Source: JAYZQT01 sp036136335 (lineage in GTDB: Bacteria; Pseudomonadota; Alphaproteobacteria; MPNO01; UBA830). From it: a stretch of 54,985 nucleotides of DNA. Both the position numbers and the translations under genes were made by a program. The notes below the pieces were generated by a model. The model ran no database searches, was not told where the DNA came from, and saw nothing but the letters and a program-made list of their open reading frames with translations. Location of the stretch: positions 1-54,985 of the forward strand of contig JAYZQT010000066.1 of the NCBI GenBank assembly GCA_036136335.1, in the 5' to 3' direction. Positions 16,201 to 23,693 of the stretch are shown here, piece after piece. Numbering within the stretch: the first letter of the stretch is position 1; each line of letters opens with the position of its first letter.

Positions 16201-16827
16201 ATGTCGTCATCGAATCTCACCGGAGAAACCCCTGAGCAGCTGACTGAAGTGGGGGCATTACCCATCCCGGATCCGAATACACTGGATGAGGATCTGCAGA
16301 AATACATGGCAGTCTGTGAAGAAAAACTGGGTCACGTTCCAAATGTTGTAAAGGTCTTTGCGCTGCGGCCGGCTAAACTGCGAACTTTTATCGCAAAATA
16401 TAATGAGATGATGTTGTCCGATGAGACAAACCTCTCGCGGCTTGAGAGGGAAATGATTGCGGTCGTCGTATCGTGTGCCAACCGTTGCGTTTACTGCATT
16501 ACCTCCCATAGCCAGGCCGTGCGAGAATTTTCAGGCGATCCAGTACTCGGTGACATCCTGATGATAAACTACCGTGAGGCAAATCTGACCTCTCGGCAGC
16601 GCGCCATCCTCGACCACGCCTGGAAGATGACCACTGCGCCGTCTGATACTGGTGAAGCCGACCGGCAGGCCCTTGTAAATGTGGGTTTAAGCCCAGAAGA
16701 GATATTTGACGTTAACGACGTCATTTCCTATTTCAACTATACCAACAGGATGACTCACGGTTTGGGCATGCAACCCAACGAATACTACTTTGGGCGTAAC
16801 CGTCTGCCGGATCCAGAGGCAGGTTAA
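16201..16827 (+). CDS. Carboxymuconolactone decarboxylase/alkylhydroperoxidase-like protein (peroxidase-related)
   Basis: The 208-residue protein has the redox motif Cys96-x2-Cys99-x3-His103 (CVYCITSH) of AhpD-like enzymes within an all-helical fold, preceded by SRLEREMIAVVVS. This longer subtype is usually called peroxidase-related enzyme and may reduce hydroperoxides or detoxify oxygenase by-products. AAGAGG precedes the ATG. It follows the aspartate-dehydrogenase-like gene by 71 bases and may be the last gene of the operon, because a hairpin lies about 90 bases downstream. Confidence 0.86.
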   Translation: MSSSNLTGETPEQLTEVGALPIPDPNTLDEDLQKYMAVCEEKLGHVPNVVKVFALRPAKLRTFIAKYNEMMLSDETNLSRLEREMIAVVVSCANRCVYCITSHSQAVREFSGDPVLGDILMINYREANLTSRQRAILDHAWKMTTAPSDTGEADRQALVNVGLSPEEIFDVNDVISYFNYTNRMTHGLGMQPNEYYFGRNRLPDPEAG

Positions 16828-16912
16828 TAGAATAAACGATAACATCGCTGGAATCAGCGTGTCAAAATTCGACCAAAAACCGTCAACAGAGTGTTTTTCT
16901 AGTTTTAAAACC

Positions 16913-16932
16913 CTGGTGTTTTACGACACCAG
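16913..16932. terminator. Seven-base-pair hairpin between the operon end and the GroEL-like gene
   Basis: CTGGTGT and ACACCAG pair perfectly around the loop TTTACG. It lies 86 bases after the CMD stop and 81 bases before the GroEL-like ATG. There is no run of Ts directly after the stem, so intrinsic termination would be weak. It is not a CIRCE element, whose half-sites are TTAGCACTC. It could instead be an operator of the chaperonin gene. Confidence 0.4.
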
Positions 16933-17012
16933 AACCAGCAAATTATTTCTTTCGTTACCTTTTTGTATTTACTTCATCGTGTCGTGATTGTTTTGGGAGA
17001 CCCTTTTCAGTC

Positions 17013-18683
17013 ATGAGGTCAGTCACCGTAAAATATGGACGTGATGCGAAAGTCAGCATGTTGCGCGGCATTAATCAATTGGCAGATGCTGTGGGTGTGA
17101 CGCTGGGACCATGCGGGCGGACAGTGCTGATCGACCGTGTTGGCGAAAAGGCGCCTCATATTACCAGGGATGGGTTGATTGTTGCTGACGCACTCGAAGT
17201 CAGAGATCGTATGGAACAGCTCGGTTTGAGGTTGGTGCGTCGCGCCGGACAGCGGGTGGGAGAAGACATCGGTGACGGCACAACGACCACAATAGTGCTT
17301 GCTCGCGCACTTGCTGCGGAGGGTCTGAAGGCGGTGACTGCAGGCCTTTCTCCGATGGCTTTACGGAGAGGGCTTGAGGAATGCGTTAGGTCCGTCGTTG
17401 CGGAATTGCAGCGCATGGCAGTCCCAGTGAGGGGGCGCCATGATTACGAGAAGGTCGCTACAAATTCCGCTAACGGAGATGTCGATGTCGGGAAAATTGT
17501 AGCGGAAGCCTATGGAGCGGTTGGATCCGATGGTGTGATATCGGTGGAGAAAGGAGACACATTCGACAGCACCTGGGAACGGGTCCCCGGGTTTAAATGG
17601 GAGGGCGGGTATGTCTCCCCCTATTTCATGACCGACCCGGTCACCACACATTGTGACTATAAAAACCCTCTAATTCTTTTAACTGATAGTGCTTTGGAAA
17701 ATCATTCCGCGCTACTTAGGCCTCTTGAAGTGGCGGTAAAGGCGCGTCGCCCACTTCTGGTCGTGGCGGAAACGGTAAAGGGCGAGGCACTGCAAACGCT
17801 AGTGGTTAACAAGATCCGTAACAATCTGAGAGTAGTGGCGGCCAAAGGACCCATGTTTGGTGATCGTCGCCGCGAGATACTTGAAGATATCGCGTCCGTA
17901 ACCGGAGCAAGGCTCGTTTCCGCGGCTTTTGGAGACAATCTATCGTCAATTGATCCCATGGTTCTTGGCGGAGCGGAAGAGGTGCACCTGACCAAGAACA
18001 CCACGACGCTGGTCGGTGGTGCCGGGAATTTGCGGAGTGTGGCTCACCGAGCAAATATTATCCGTGCTGAACTGGGATTGAGTGGGAATACTCCTTTTCA
18101 AGAGACAAACCTTCGTGAACGCCTGGCAAGACTCGCGGGTGGTGTGGCGGTGATCCGAATTGGTGGGGGGAGTGAAACAGAAATCAGTGAGAGGTGGGAG
18201 CGAGCCGGTGATGCCATTAACGCGGTGAGGGCAGCAGAAGGCGGCATCGTCCCAGGCGCTGGGTCTGCGTATCTGAGAGCTGCGCGGATTTTAACAAAAA
18301 GCGGTAATTTAGAAGTAATAGCTGCACAAAAATTACTACGTACGGCACTGTCCGCACCATTTTTGCAGATTACCGCCAATGGCGGATACGATGGTATGTT
18401 GCTGGCGGCGACGCTTGCCGAGACTAAAGAGACTAATTACGGGTTCGATGTCCGGTCCGGAGTGTTTTGCGACCTGATTGCAAACAATATAGTGGATTCT
18501 GCGCGTGTCCTCATCTCCGCCCTCCAATCTGCCAGTTCGATAGTCGGCCTGTTTTTGACCGCTGAGACGGTTATTGCCAAACCGTCGCCGCCGCCACGTC
18601 CCACGCGTTCTGAAAAGATACCATTTGGCCCCGAGGCGAAGGATATGACGGCAGACGAAGCAAGTGACTTCGGGTTGCTTTGA
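17013..18683 (+). CDS. Divergent GroEL (Cpn60) paralogue without GroES partner
   Basis: The 556-residue protein aligns along the whole of GroEL. The ATPase loop DGTTT is at 88-92, with TLGPCGR at 30-36 where Lys34 is Cys, TRDG, and GIVPGAG where the middle Gly of GGG is Ala. Apical peptide-binding positions (YVSPYF; LLRPLEV; GEALQTLVV) are conserved, so it probably binds substrates. The C-terminus lacks the Gly-Gly-Met repeats and ends in a Pro/charged tail (KPSPPPRPTRSEK). No groES gene adjoins it and it is not the usual groESL operon. It may be a specialised chaperone for an enzyme complex, as MmoG/MimG are for di-iron monooxygenases, or a stress paralogue; I see no such monooxygenase here. 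Confidence 0.85.
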   Translation: MRSVTVKYGRDAKVSMLRGINQLADAVGVTLGPCGRTVLIDRVGEKAPHITRDGLIVADALEVRDRMEQLGLRLVRRAGQRVGEDIGDGTTTTIVLARALAAEGLKAVTAGLSPMALRRGLEECVRSVVAELQRMAVPVRGRHDYEKVATNSANGDVDVGKIVAEAYGAVGSDGVISVEKGDTFDSTWERVPGFKWEGGYVSPYFMTDPVTTHCDYKNPLILLTDSALENHSALLRPLEVAVKARRPLLVVAETVKGEALQTLVVNKIRNNLRVVAAKGPMFGDRRREILEDIASVTGARLVSAAFGDNLSSIDPMVLGGAEEVHLTKNTTTLVGGAGNLRSVAHRANIIRAELGLSGNTPFQETNLRERLARLAGGVAVIRIGGGSETEISERWERAGDAINAVRAAEGGIVPGAGSAYLRAARILTKSGNLEVIAAQKLLRTALSAPFLQITANGGYDGMLLAATLAETKETNYGFDVRSGVFCDLIANNIVDSARVLISALQSASSIVGLFLTAETVIAKPSPPPRPTRSEKIPFGPEAKDMTADEASDFGLL

Positions 18684-18884
18684 TGATTCATAACATCGTA
18701 TTTTTCTGATTGATCCGCTGGGGAATGAAATCGCACGGCGCATTTGCCGTAGAACCGACATAATTCAAAGTGCGGTGCATGAGTGATTATCTGCAAAGCC
18801 GATTTCAGCGGTCTTGCCGCGCCGACAGACAGGCCGGCAGGCCGCTTCTTGCCTTGTCACCCGTGATCCGTCATTGAAGGCAGG

Positions 18885-19787
18885 ATGGACAGTCACAAAC
18901 AGAAATATCTTTTGCCGCTCATTATTTTTTGGTCCCGGTTACCCAGTAACTTCCGGGGTATCATCTGGCTTAGCATGGGAGCGTTCATGTTTGCCGTTGT
19001 TGATGTATTCGTCAAATCGCTCGGTGGTCGCTTCAACCCGCTACAGATCTCGTTTTTCCGTTATGGCGGTGGACTGGTATTTCTAATACCAGTTTTTGTT
19101 GGTCTGGGGATTGCGGACCTGCGTACGCAAAGAATGCCACTTCATCTTTTGCGGATGATGCTGGCTTTCCTAGCTCAGCTGGGGGTTTTTTTTACAGTAA
19201 TAAACATGCCCCTCGCGGAAGCGACGGCGTTTATGTTTTCAAAACCGCTTTTTACCACCGTGGTAGCGGTATTTCTGCTGTCTGAAATAGTAAATGCGAG
19301 GCGTTGGTTTGCAACAATTGTCGGGTTTTTGGGCGTGCTGATTTTGGTACGGCCTGGTGCCGGGGCTATTAATCCGTTTGCCTTGCTCGCCATTGGTTCT
19401 GCATTAACCTTTGCCATTGCCAATGTAATGATCCGAAAAATGTCGACGACTGAACCAACCCGTCGAATTCTTTTCTATTACCATATAGGTGGAACGGTCC
19501 TGTTTGCGGGTCCTGCGGTCTGGGTCTGGGTTGATCCTATCGGAGTAGAGTGGTTAAAATTAATAGGTATTGCTGGACTTACAACCCTTGGGATGTATGG
19601 GTTTATGAGAGCGTTTGCGGTCGGTGAAGCGAACGCCGTTGGGCCTGCGGAGAACCTTAGACTAATCTATGCGGCGGTATTTGGTTATTTCATTTTCTCA
19701 GAGGTTCCATCTATCTGGACGGCGCTTGGTGCTACAGTAATTGTGGCCAGTACATATTATATTGCTCGCGTCGAGGCACGACGTTAG
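18885..19787 (+). CDS. EamA/DMT-family transporter
   Basis: A 300-residue membrane protein with ten predicted helices in two EamA repeats (each about 130 residues). The segment KMSTTEPTRRILFYY lies between the repeats. A short polar N-terminus precedes helix 1. It is a proton-coupled drug/metabolite carrier type, probably an exporter or importer of a small organic metabolite. A second EamA gene at 27036 carries a near-identical KLATTEPTRRIIFYY segment, suggesting a recent subfamily duplication. It follows the GroEL-like gene by about 200 bases with no obvious terminator between them. Confidence 0.85.
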   Translation: MDSHKQKYLLPLIIFWSRLPSNFRGIIWLSMGAFMFAVVDVFVKSLGGRFNPLQISFFRYGGGLVFLIPVFVGLGIADLRTQRMPLHLLRMMLAFLAQLGVFFTVINMPLAEATAFMFSKPLFTTVVAVFLLSEIVNARRWFATIVGFLGVLILVRPGAGAINPFALLAIGSALTFAIANVMIRKMSTTEPTRRILFYYHIGGTVLFAGPAVWVWVDPIGVEWLKLIGIAGLTTLGMYGFMRAFAVGEANAVGPAENLRLIYAAVFGYFIFSEVPSIWTALGATVIVASTYYIARVEARR

Positions 19788-19853
19788 GTATTGGCACCAG
19801 ATTATTGTGTTACGGTTTCCCGAATATCCGCTGTTGGACACCCGAGGGAACCC

Positions 19854-20278
19854 GTGACCAACCCTGGACAAGGAGATTTGATCCCGTTGACCAACCATGG
19901 CGGCAAAGCCCATGGCTTCAGCAGCCCGTTTGTCTCGCAGACAGCTCCGTCGATGGCGCTGGTTCTGGAACGCCTGGACGAGCTTCCAGCCCTGACACCG
20001 ACGAAGCACCGCGACCTGAAGTCGGCTATTCGTTCGTTCTGCAAGCTGATCGGTAAGGAACCCGCCGGCGTCGTCGCCAACATCAACTGGCTGCACATCC
20101 GCTCCGCAGGGTATCGCCGGCGGCCCACAACATCACCAGGAAGCGCCTCGCCAACATCAAAAGCGATGTCCTGAAGGCGATGGCTCTGACCGGCTGCTCC
20201 CGTGAGCGCTCTGACTGGCTTCGCGCACCCTCACCTGACTGGCAGGCCCTCCTTGATAGCATTCCTGATAAACACGGC
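19854..20278 (+). pseudogene. Frameshifted, truncated tyrosine recombinase (N-terminal part)
   Basis: From GTG at 19854 the frame encodes LERLDELPALTPTKHRDL followed by KSAIRSFCKLIGKEP, which resembles the SAM-like N-terminal DNA-binding domain of phage-type integrases. The frame shifts near 20102, and LRRVSPAAHNITRKRLANIK continues in the next frame. SDWLRAPSPDWQALLDSI then follows and the homology stops near 20278, before any catalytic domain with Arg or Tyr. One missing base would restore the frame. It is therefore an inactive remnant of an integrase. The neighbouring fragment begins immediately after it. Confidence 0.65.
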
Positions 20279-20421
20279 CAGTGGAAATCCTCGATATCGT
20301 CCGGATCGGCCAGCGCCAGGTCGCCCATCCACACCCAGATCCACTGGTTGCGTTCGATCACGGGATAGGACCGCACGCGGCAGTTCGGCGGCACCGACGA
20401 CTGTCCGGGCACCCGCACGCA
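20279..20421 (-). pseudogene. Fragment of a VanA-type Rieske oxygenase
   Basis: On the minus strand about 47 codons read CVRVPGQSSVPPNCRVRSYP then VIERNQWIWVWMGDLALADP and DDIEDFHW, which matches the segment between the Rieske and iron sites of vanillate O-demethylase oxygenases. It starts abruptly and ends at the Trp after DFH, exactly where the integrase fragment begins. There is no complete Rieske centre. The DNA from 20375 to 20465 looks much richer in G and C than the window as a whole, as expected of imported DNA. No stop-free extension upstream could be linked to the same family; a stop lies near 20490. Confidence 0.6.
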
Positions 20422-20690
20422 GCGCGCCGGGTCGTCGGCGGGGTCGCGGGCAGCGAGGACGAAGACGGCGCTATCGACGGTTCCTTATTCGGATGTCATC
20501 GTCGCGGTGGACGTCTCCAGTCGAGCGAAGCCGGCATACTTGGCCCTGATGCTTACCATTCATCACATAAAACATGGCAGAATTTAGAATATCGAAGCAG
20601 ATTTGCCCTTTAGGGACTATATGAAATAAAGTGCCTTGATATTTTTTATGGGTAGAGATTTCTTCTTTTATTCGTTCGTGGGGGCCAGTT
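20422..20690. other. Unassigned tail of the scar region
   Basis: The first 60 bases extend the minus-strand frame (SAVFVLAARDPADDPA) but I recognise no family in them. From about 20540 the sequence turns AT-rich and leads into the leader of the next gene. No coding frame, RNA gene or repeat could be supported here. Confidence 0.3.
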
Positions 20691-21446
20691 ATGACCGAGA
20701 CAGCTATCTTTGAGCCTGGTGGATACCGTTATGTGCGTGGACCTTTTCAATACTCGGGCGGAGTGGCGGCACTGGATGGATTTGCAATCGAACGCGTGCG
20801 GTTTAAGGAGCCTGTCGGACTTGAAGAAGGTTTTCAACGCATTGAAAACCACCTGGCTCAGATGGACCGACCCAATACAGCGTTTTGCGCCTGTGAATTA
20901 CGTTCGCCAGAGCCATTTTCAGAACAGGGTTTCATTGACTTCAATCGCATCTATGTTGGCACACTGGAGCGATGGGGTATCTTCAAGAACGAGGAAAACC
21001 CGGTGGCAAGATCAAATGTATGTCCAGAAATTGGTGGTCCGGGCGAACCGAGTTTTCAGGCGTTCAGTTATACTGTGCCTGCTAACCCCGGGTTGCCCCT
21101 GAGCTTTGTCATAGCGGGATCGGCTGAATCACCTGAGGGTGGTGCAAGCTACAAAGAACGCATCATCCGTCTCGGTGAGACATCCGCCGAAGCGCTACGT
21201 GAAAAGGCCCAATATGTTCTGGGGACGATGGAGACCAGAATGGCAGCGCTTGGCGCTGACTGGGCAGCTTCCACAGTCAGCCATGTTTACACCGTTCACG
21301 ACCTTCATCCGTTCCTCGCTGAAGAAATAATTGCGCGTGGTGCAGCGGCATCTGGGTTAACATGGGTATTTGCCCGGCCACCCGTGGTCGGCTTGGAATA
21401 TGAAATGGATGTTAGGGGTGTATACCGTGAGCACGTAATATCCTGA
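20691..21446 (+). CDS. CnbZ-like protein (2-amino-5-chloromuconate deaminase family), RidA-related
   Basis: The 251-residue protein contains PGGYRYVRGPFQYSGGVAAL, then FCACELRSPEPF, NPVARSNVCPEI, FVIAGSAE, REKAQYVLGTME and VYTVHDLHPFLAEE. I recall this conserved series from the small family that includes CnbZ, the aminomuconate deaminase of chloronitrobenzene degradation. It would hydrolyse an enamine or imine to a keto acid and ammonia. GGGGG lies ten bases before the ATG. It is followed by a RidA-family gene, which fits work on unstable imines. The assignment rests on memory of the family, so substrate is open. Confidence 0.55.
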   Translation: MTETAIFEPGGYRYVRGPFQYSGGVAALDGFAIERVRFKEPVGLEEGFQRIENHLAQMDRPNTAFCACELRSPEPFSEQGFIDFNRIYVGTLERWGIFKNEENPVARSNVCPEIGGPGEPSFQAFSYTVPANPGLPLSFVIAGSAESPEGGASYKERIIRLGETSAEALREKAQYVLGTMETRMAALGADWAASTVSHVYTVHDLHPFLAEEIIARGAAASGLTWVFARPPVVGLEYEMDVRGVYREHVIS

Positions 21447-21496
21447 TTCCCCATTTGTTTTGAAGACAGCATTCAGATAAACGCAGAAAACAGAAA

Positions 21497-21901
21497 TTGC
21501 TTCGAAAAAACATCAGGAGCGACAAGGCATTTGAAGCCCGCAACACACACAGTGCCGGTGTGGTCGCGTCGGGCAGGTTTCTGTTTACGTCTGGTATTAC
21601 ACCGCGAGATGAAGCCGGAAACCTTGTGGGGACAGGCGACATGAGGGTGCAGATTAGACAGACGCTAAATAACCTTGACGAAGTATTGAATACGGCCGGC
21701 GTTAATTTTTCGTCTGTGGTGAAATATAACGTTTTCGTAACGGACCTTGACGCATACTTTTCAGCTCGAAAAAATCCGGAAACTGGCCACGAAATAGCGA
21801 TGGGAGCGGCGCCTGCATTAACGGTTGTAGAGATTTCCCGGCTGGCTGACCCGGACATGATGATCGAAATAGAGGCTGTTGCCCAAATACCGGAAGCCTA
21901 G
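21497..21901 (+). CDS. RidA-family protein without the canonical arginine
   Basis: A 134-residue protein with TTG start. SGRFLFTSGITPRD near 30-43, then VVKYNVFVTDL and AAPALTVVEISRLADPDMMIEIEAVA, as in the YjgF/YER057c/UK114 trimer fold. In enamine-hydrolysing RidA the second half-motif is PARSxxEVxRL, with the Arg binding the substrate carboxylate. Here it is PALTVVEISRL, so that Arg is Leu and the protein belongs with Rid subgroups lacking it. The start lacks a strong ribosome site. It sits 50 bases after the CnbZ-like gene, so both may form a unit. Confidence 0.82.
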   Translation: MLRKNIRSDKAFEARNTHSAGVVASGRFLFTSGITPRDEAGNLVGTGDMRVQIRQTLNNLDEVLNTAGVNFSSVVKYNVFVTDLDAYFSARKNPETGHEIAMGAAPALTVVEISRLADPDMMIEIEAVAQIPEA

Positions 21902-21944
21902 CGTTGAATGATTAAAACCCACCATTTGCAATCTACCAGGATTG

Positions 21945-22574
21945 CTAGGTTGTCTGTACTTCAATTTCTGCAAGCATAATTTCCCGGTCTGCTGCTTCGG
22001 CCGCCGTCATACCCCAGGTTGGCGGAATTCTTAGGTATTCCTGTTCCTCAGAGGTATTGGGCCGTCCTAGCGCCAGGTTCCGGTGGGGAAAGCGACCAAA
22101 ACGACGTATGGCCTCGCGGTGTCCTGTCGCGGATTCGAGAGACTTTGGATCGTCGAACCCGCTGTATCGTTCCACCGCCAGATCCTGATCCTCGATATTT
22201 TCACTATGCACAAACGGTAGATAGAAGAATTTGCGCGGTTCCGTACTTACTGTCATATCAAAAGCCTGCGCAAGCGCATGCCGGGCTGTCTGGCGCGCCT
22301 GTTCATCACTGCGAAAAGCTTCATGGGAACCACGGAACAGATTGCGTGGAAACTGATCGAGCGCGATTACGAGCGCTAGACATTCTTCCGCCGTATTCTT
22401 TAGTCCGGAGAACTCGCCAGCGGCCGCCTTTTTGTGATGCTCGGTAAACTGGCCTGCAAGAGCTGAATCGAATTCCGGGGTAGCCTTGAACCAGATGTCA
22501 CGCTTTTTGATTTCTTCGGTCATGTTGGTTGTACCAAACCAGAAGGTGAGAATGTCCGCAGCAACCTGATCCAT
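21945..22574 (-). CDS. DUF924 family protein
   Basis: The start is placed at ATG 22574 because AGGAGAAACG is just upstream; the ATG at 22592 has no such site. The 209-residue, probably all-helical protein has ILTFWFG near residue 8, RDIWFKATPEFD, ALDQFPRNLFRGS near 72-84 and KFFYLPFVHSENIEDQ, all typical of DUF924. Its biochemical role is unknown. It is the last gene of a minus-strand series with a DUF1989 and a VOC gene, and converges on the RidA gene. Confidence 0.85.
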   Translation of the reverse strand: MDQVAADILTFWFGTTNMTEEIKKRDIWFKATPEFDSALAGQFTEHHKKAAAGEFSGLKNTAEECLALVIALDQFPRNLFRGSHEAFRSDEQARQTARHALAQAFDMTVSTEPRKFFYLPFVHSENIEDQDLAVERYSGFDDPKSLESATGHREAIRRFGRFPHRNLALGRPNTSEEQEYLRIPPTWGMTAAEAADREIMLAEIEVQTT

Positions 22575-22597
22575 AACGTTTCTCCTGGGCAAGTCTG

Positions 22598-23221
22598 TTA
22601 ATTGAAGATTTTTATTCCGAGGGGAGCTGACTTCCCACCATTCGTCGGAGATGTGTCTGCAGGGCAGGCAGATACGGCCGCCAGAATATCCATTTCTGCC
22701 CGGATATCGATATAGTCGTCGGGACCCGCATCTGTTGGCTTAATTGTAAATCCACCATCCACTTCCAACTCAACATTCATGAAAACATTAAATATATCAA
22801 ACACATCATCGCCTGTGAGCCCGTAAGGTGCCAACGCTTCCGCAAGATTTTCCTGACACGATCTGTGCCCGCTTTGGATACCGTCGCGGAGCTGGTAGAG
22901 GCGCGTCGAGCAACGCCCGCCCATATTTCCCCAGTGATTGGGGCAGGTATCTTCCAGAACGGTCATCATTACATTCTCGCGGGGTGGCTTTGAGTAAAAA
23001 TACTTAAAGCTCTTCGACGTTCCTGTGCCGCAGATAACGTTGATCGCCCAAGATTGGCCGACGTGAAACATTTCCCGGTAGTCTTGTGCATTATAGAATA
23101 CACAGTCTCCTACCTGCCCACCGACAATCTGGTGAATCCGAAAAGTCTGTCCTTTTTTTATCTCAAATGCCAAGCCATATTTAGCGGGAATTGTGAGCTC
23201 GGAAACGGGAATGCCATTCAT
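22598..23221 (-). CDS. Urea carboxylase-associated family protein (DUF1989)
   Basis: A 207-residue protein with GGQVGDCVFYNAQDYREMF at about 34-52, FNVFMNVELEVDGGFTIKPT near 144-163 and a Cys in NMGGRCSTRLYQLRDG. This family neighbours urea carboxylase or guanidine-degrading genes (carboxyguanidine deiminase subunits) in many bacteria; others are stand-alone. No urea carboxylase or allophanate hydrolase is in the window, so a single-subunit or different amide/amino pathway role is possible. Only two bases separate it from the VOC gene, and 23 bases from the DUF924 gene. Confidence 0.75.
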   Translation of the reverse strand: MNGIPVSELTIPAKYGLAFEIKKGQTFRIHQIVGGQVGDCVFYNAQDYREMFHVGQSWAINVICGTGTSKSFKYFYSKPPRENVMMTVLEDTCPNHWGNMGGRCSTRLYQLRDGIQSGHRSCQENLAEALAPYGLTGDDVFDIFNVFMNVELEVDGGFTIKPTDAGPDDYIDIRAEMDILAAVSACPADTSPTNGGKSAPLGIKIFN

Positions 23222-23223
23222 TT

Positions 23224-23628
23224 TTATTGTTTCCGATTGCTTTGCGCCCAGTCGTGATCCGCAATATCAAAAACAAGCCCGTTGGGGTCTTTGTACTTTG
23301 TCTCGGCATCAATCCCGGGAATATCGTCAGGCAGTTCCATGAAAAAACTGCCCCCCAACGCTTTGGCTTTCTTACCATATGCTTCCTTGTCATCGACGAC
23401 AAAGCCCATATGATGTAGCCCCGCCCATTCGGCCCCGTTGATCCCGCCTTTTGTCCCCTCCGGAAAATGCAACAGTGTCAGGTTCATTGTCCCATCCGAA
23501 AGCATCACGGCGTTACCGTATTCGGTTTCGACGTCGCACATCCGATCGAGGTCGAAAAGATTTTCATAATAGGCTGCTGATTCTTGGAGATTGGGTACCT
23601 GCATCGCAATATGTCGAAGTTTCGCCAT
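23224..23628 (-). CDS. VOC family protein (glyoxalase/bleomycin-resistance fold)
   Basis: Start at ATG 23628, preceded by AAAAGGG; a longer frame from 23676 lacks a site. The 134 residues have the two beta-alpha-beta-beta-beta units: LRHIAMQVPNLQESAAYYENLF (metal ligand His5) and GLHHMGFVVDD near 65, then KDPNGLVFDIADHDW at the end. Such proteins bind a divalent metal and act as dioxygenases, isomerases or lactone handlers. It heads the series VOC, DUF1989, DUF924 and is divergent from the enolase-superfamily gene, with 65 bases between their starts. Confidence 0.85.
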   Translation of the reverse strand: MAKLRHIAMQVPNLQESAAYYENLFDLDRMCDVETEYGNAVMLSDGTMNLTLLHFPEGTKGGINGAEWAGLHHMGFVVDDKEAYGKKAKALGGSFFMELPDDIPGIDAETKYKDPNGLVFDIADHDWAQSNRKQ

Positions 23629-23693
23629 TATAAGACCCTTTTCAAAACCGGAATTATTCTGACATTGTGGGGACATACGCTTAAGGTGTCTAC

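Noticed and set aside
16828..17012. CIRCE heat-shock operator before the GroEL-like gene.
   Set aside because: The hairpin arms CTGGTGT/ACACCAG do not match TTAGCACTC-N9-GAGTGCTAA.
20083..20418. Minus-strand open frame as an intact gene.
   Set aside because: Only the part above 20279 resembles a protein (VanA piece). The rest is the complement of the integrase remnant, so the frame is a fusion of two fragments.
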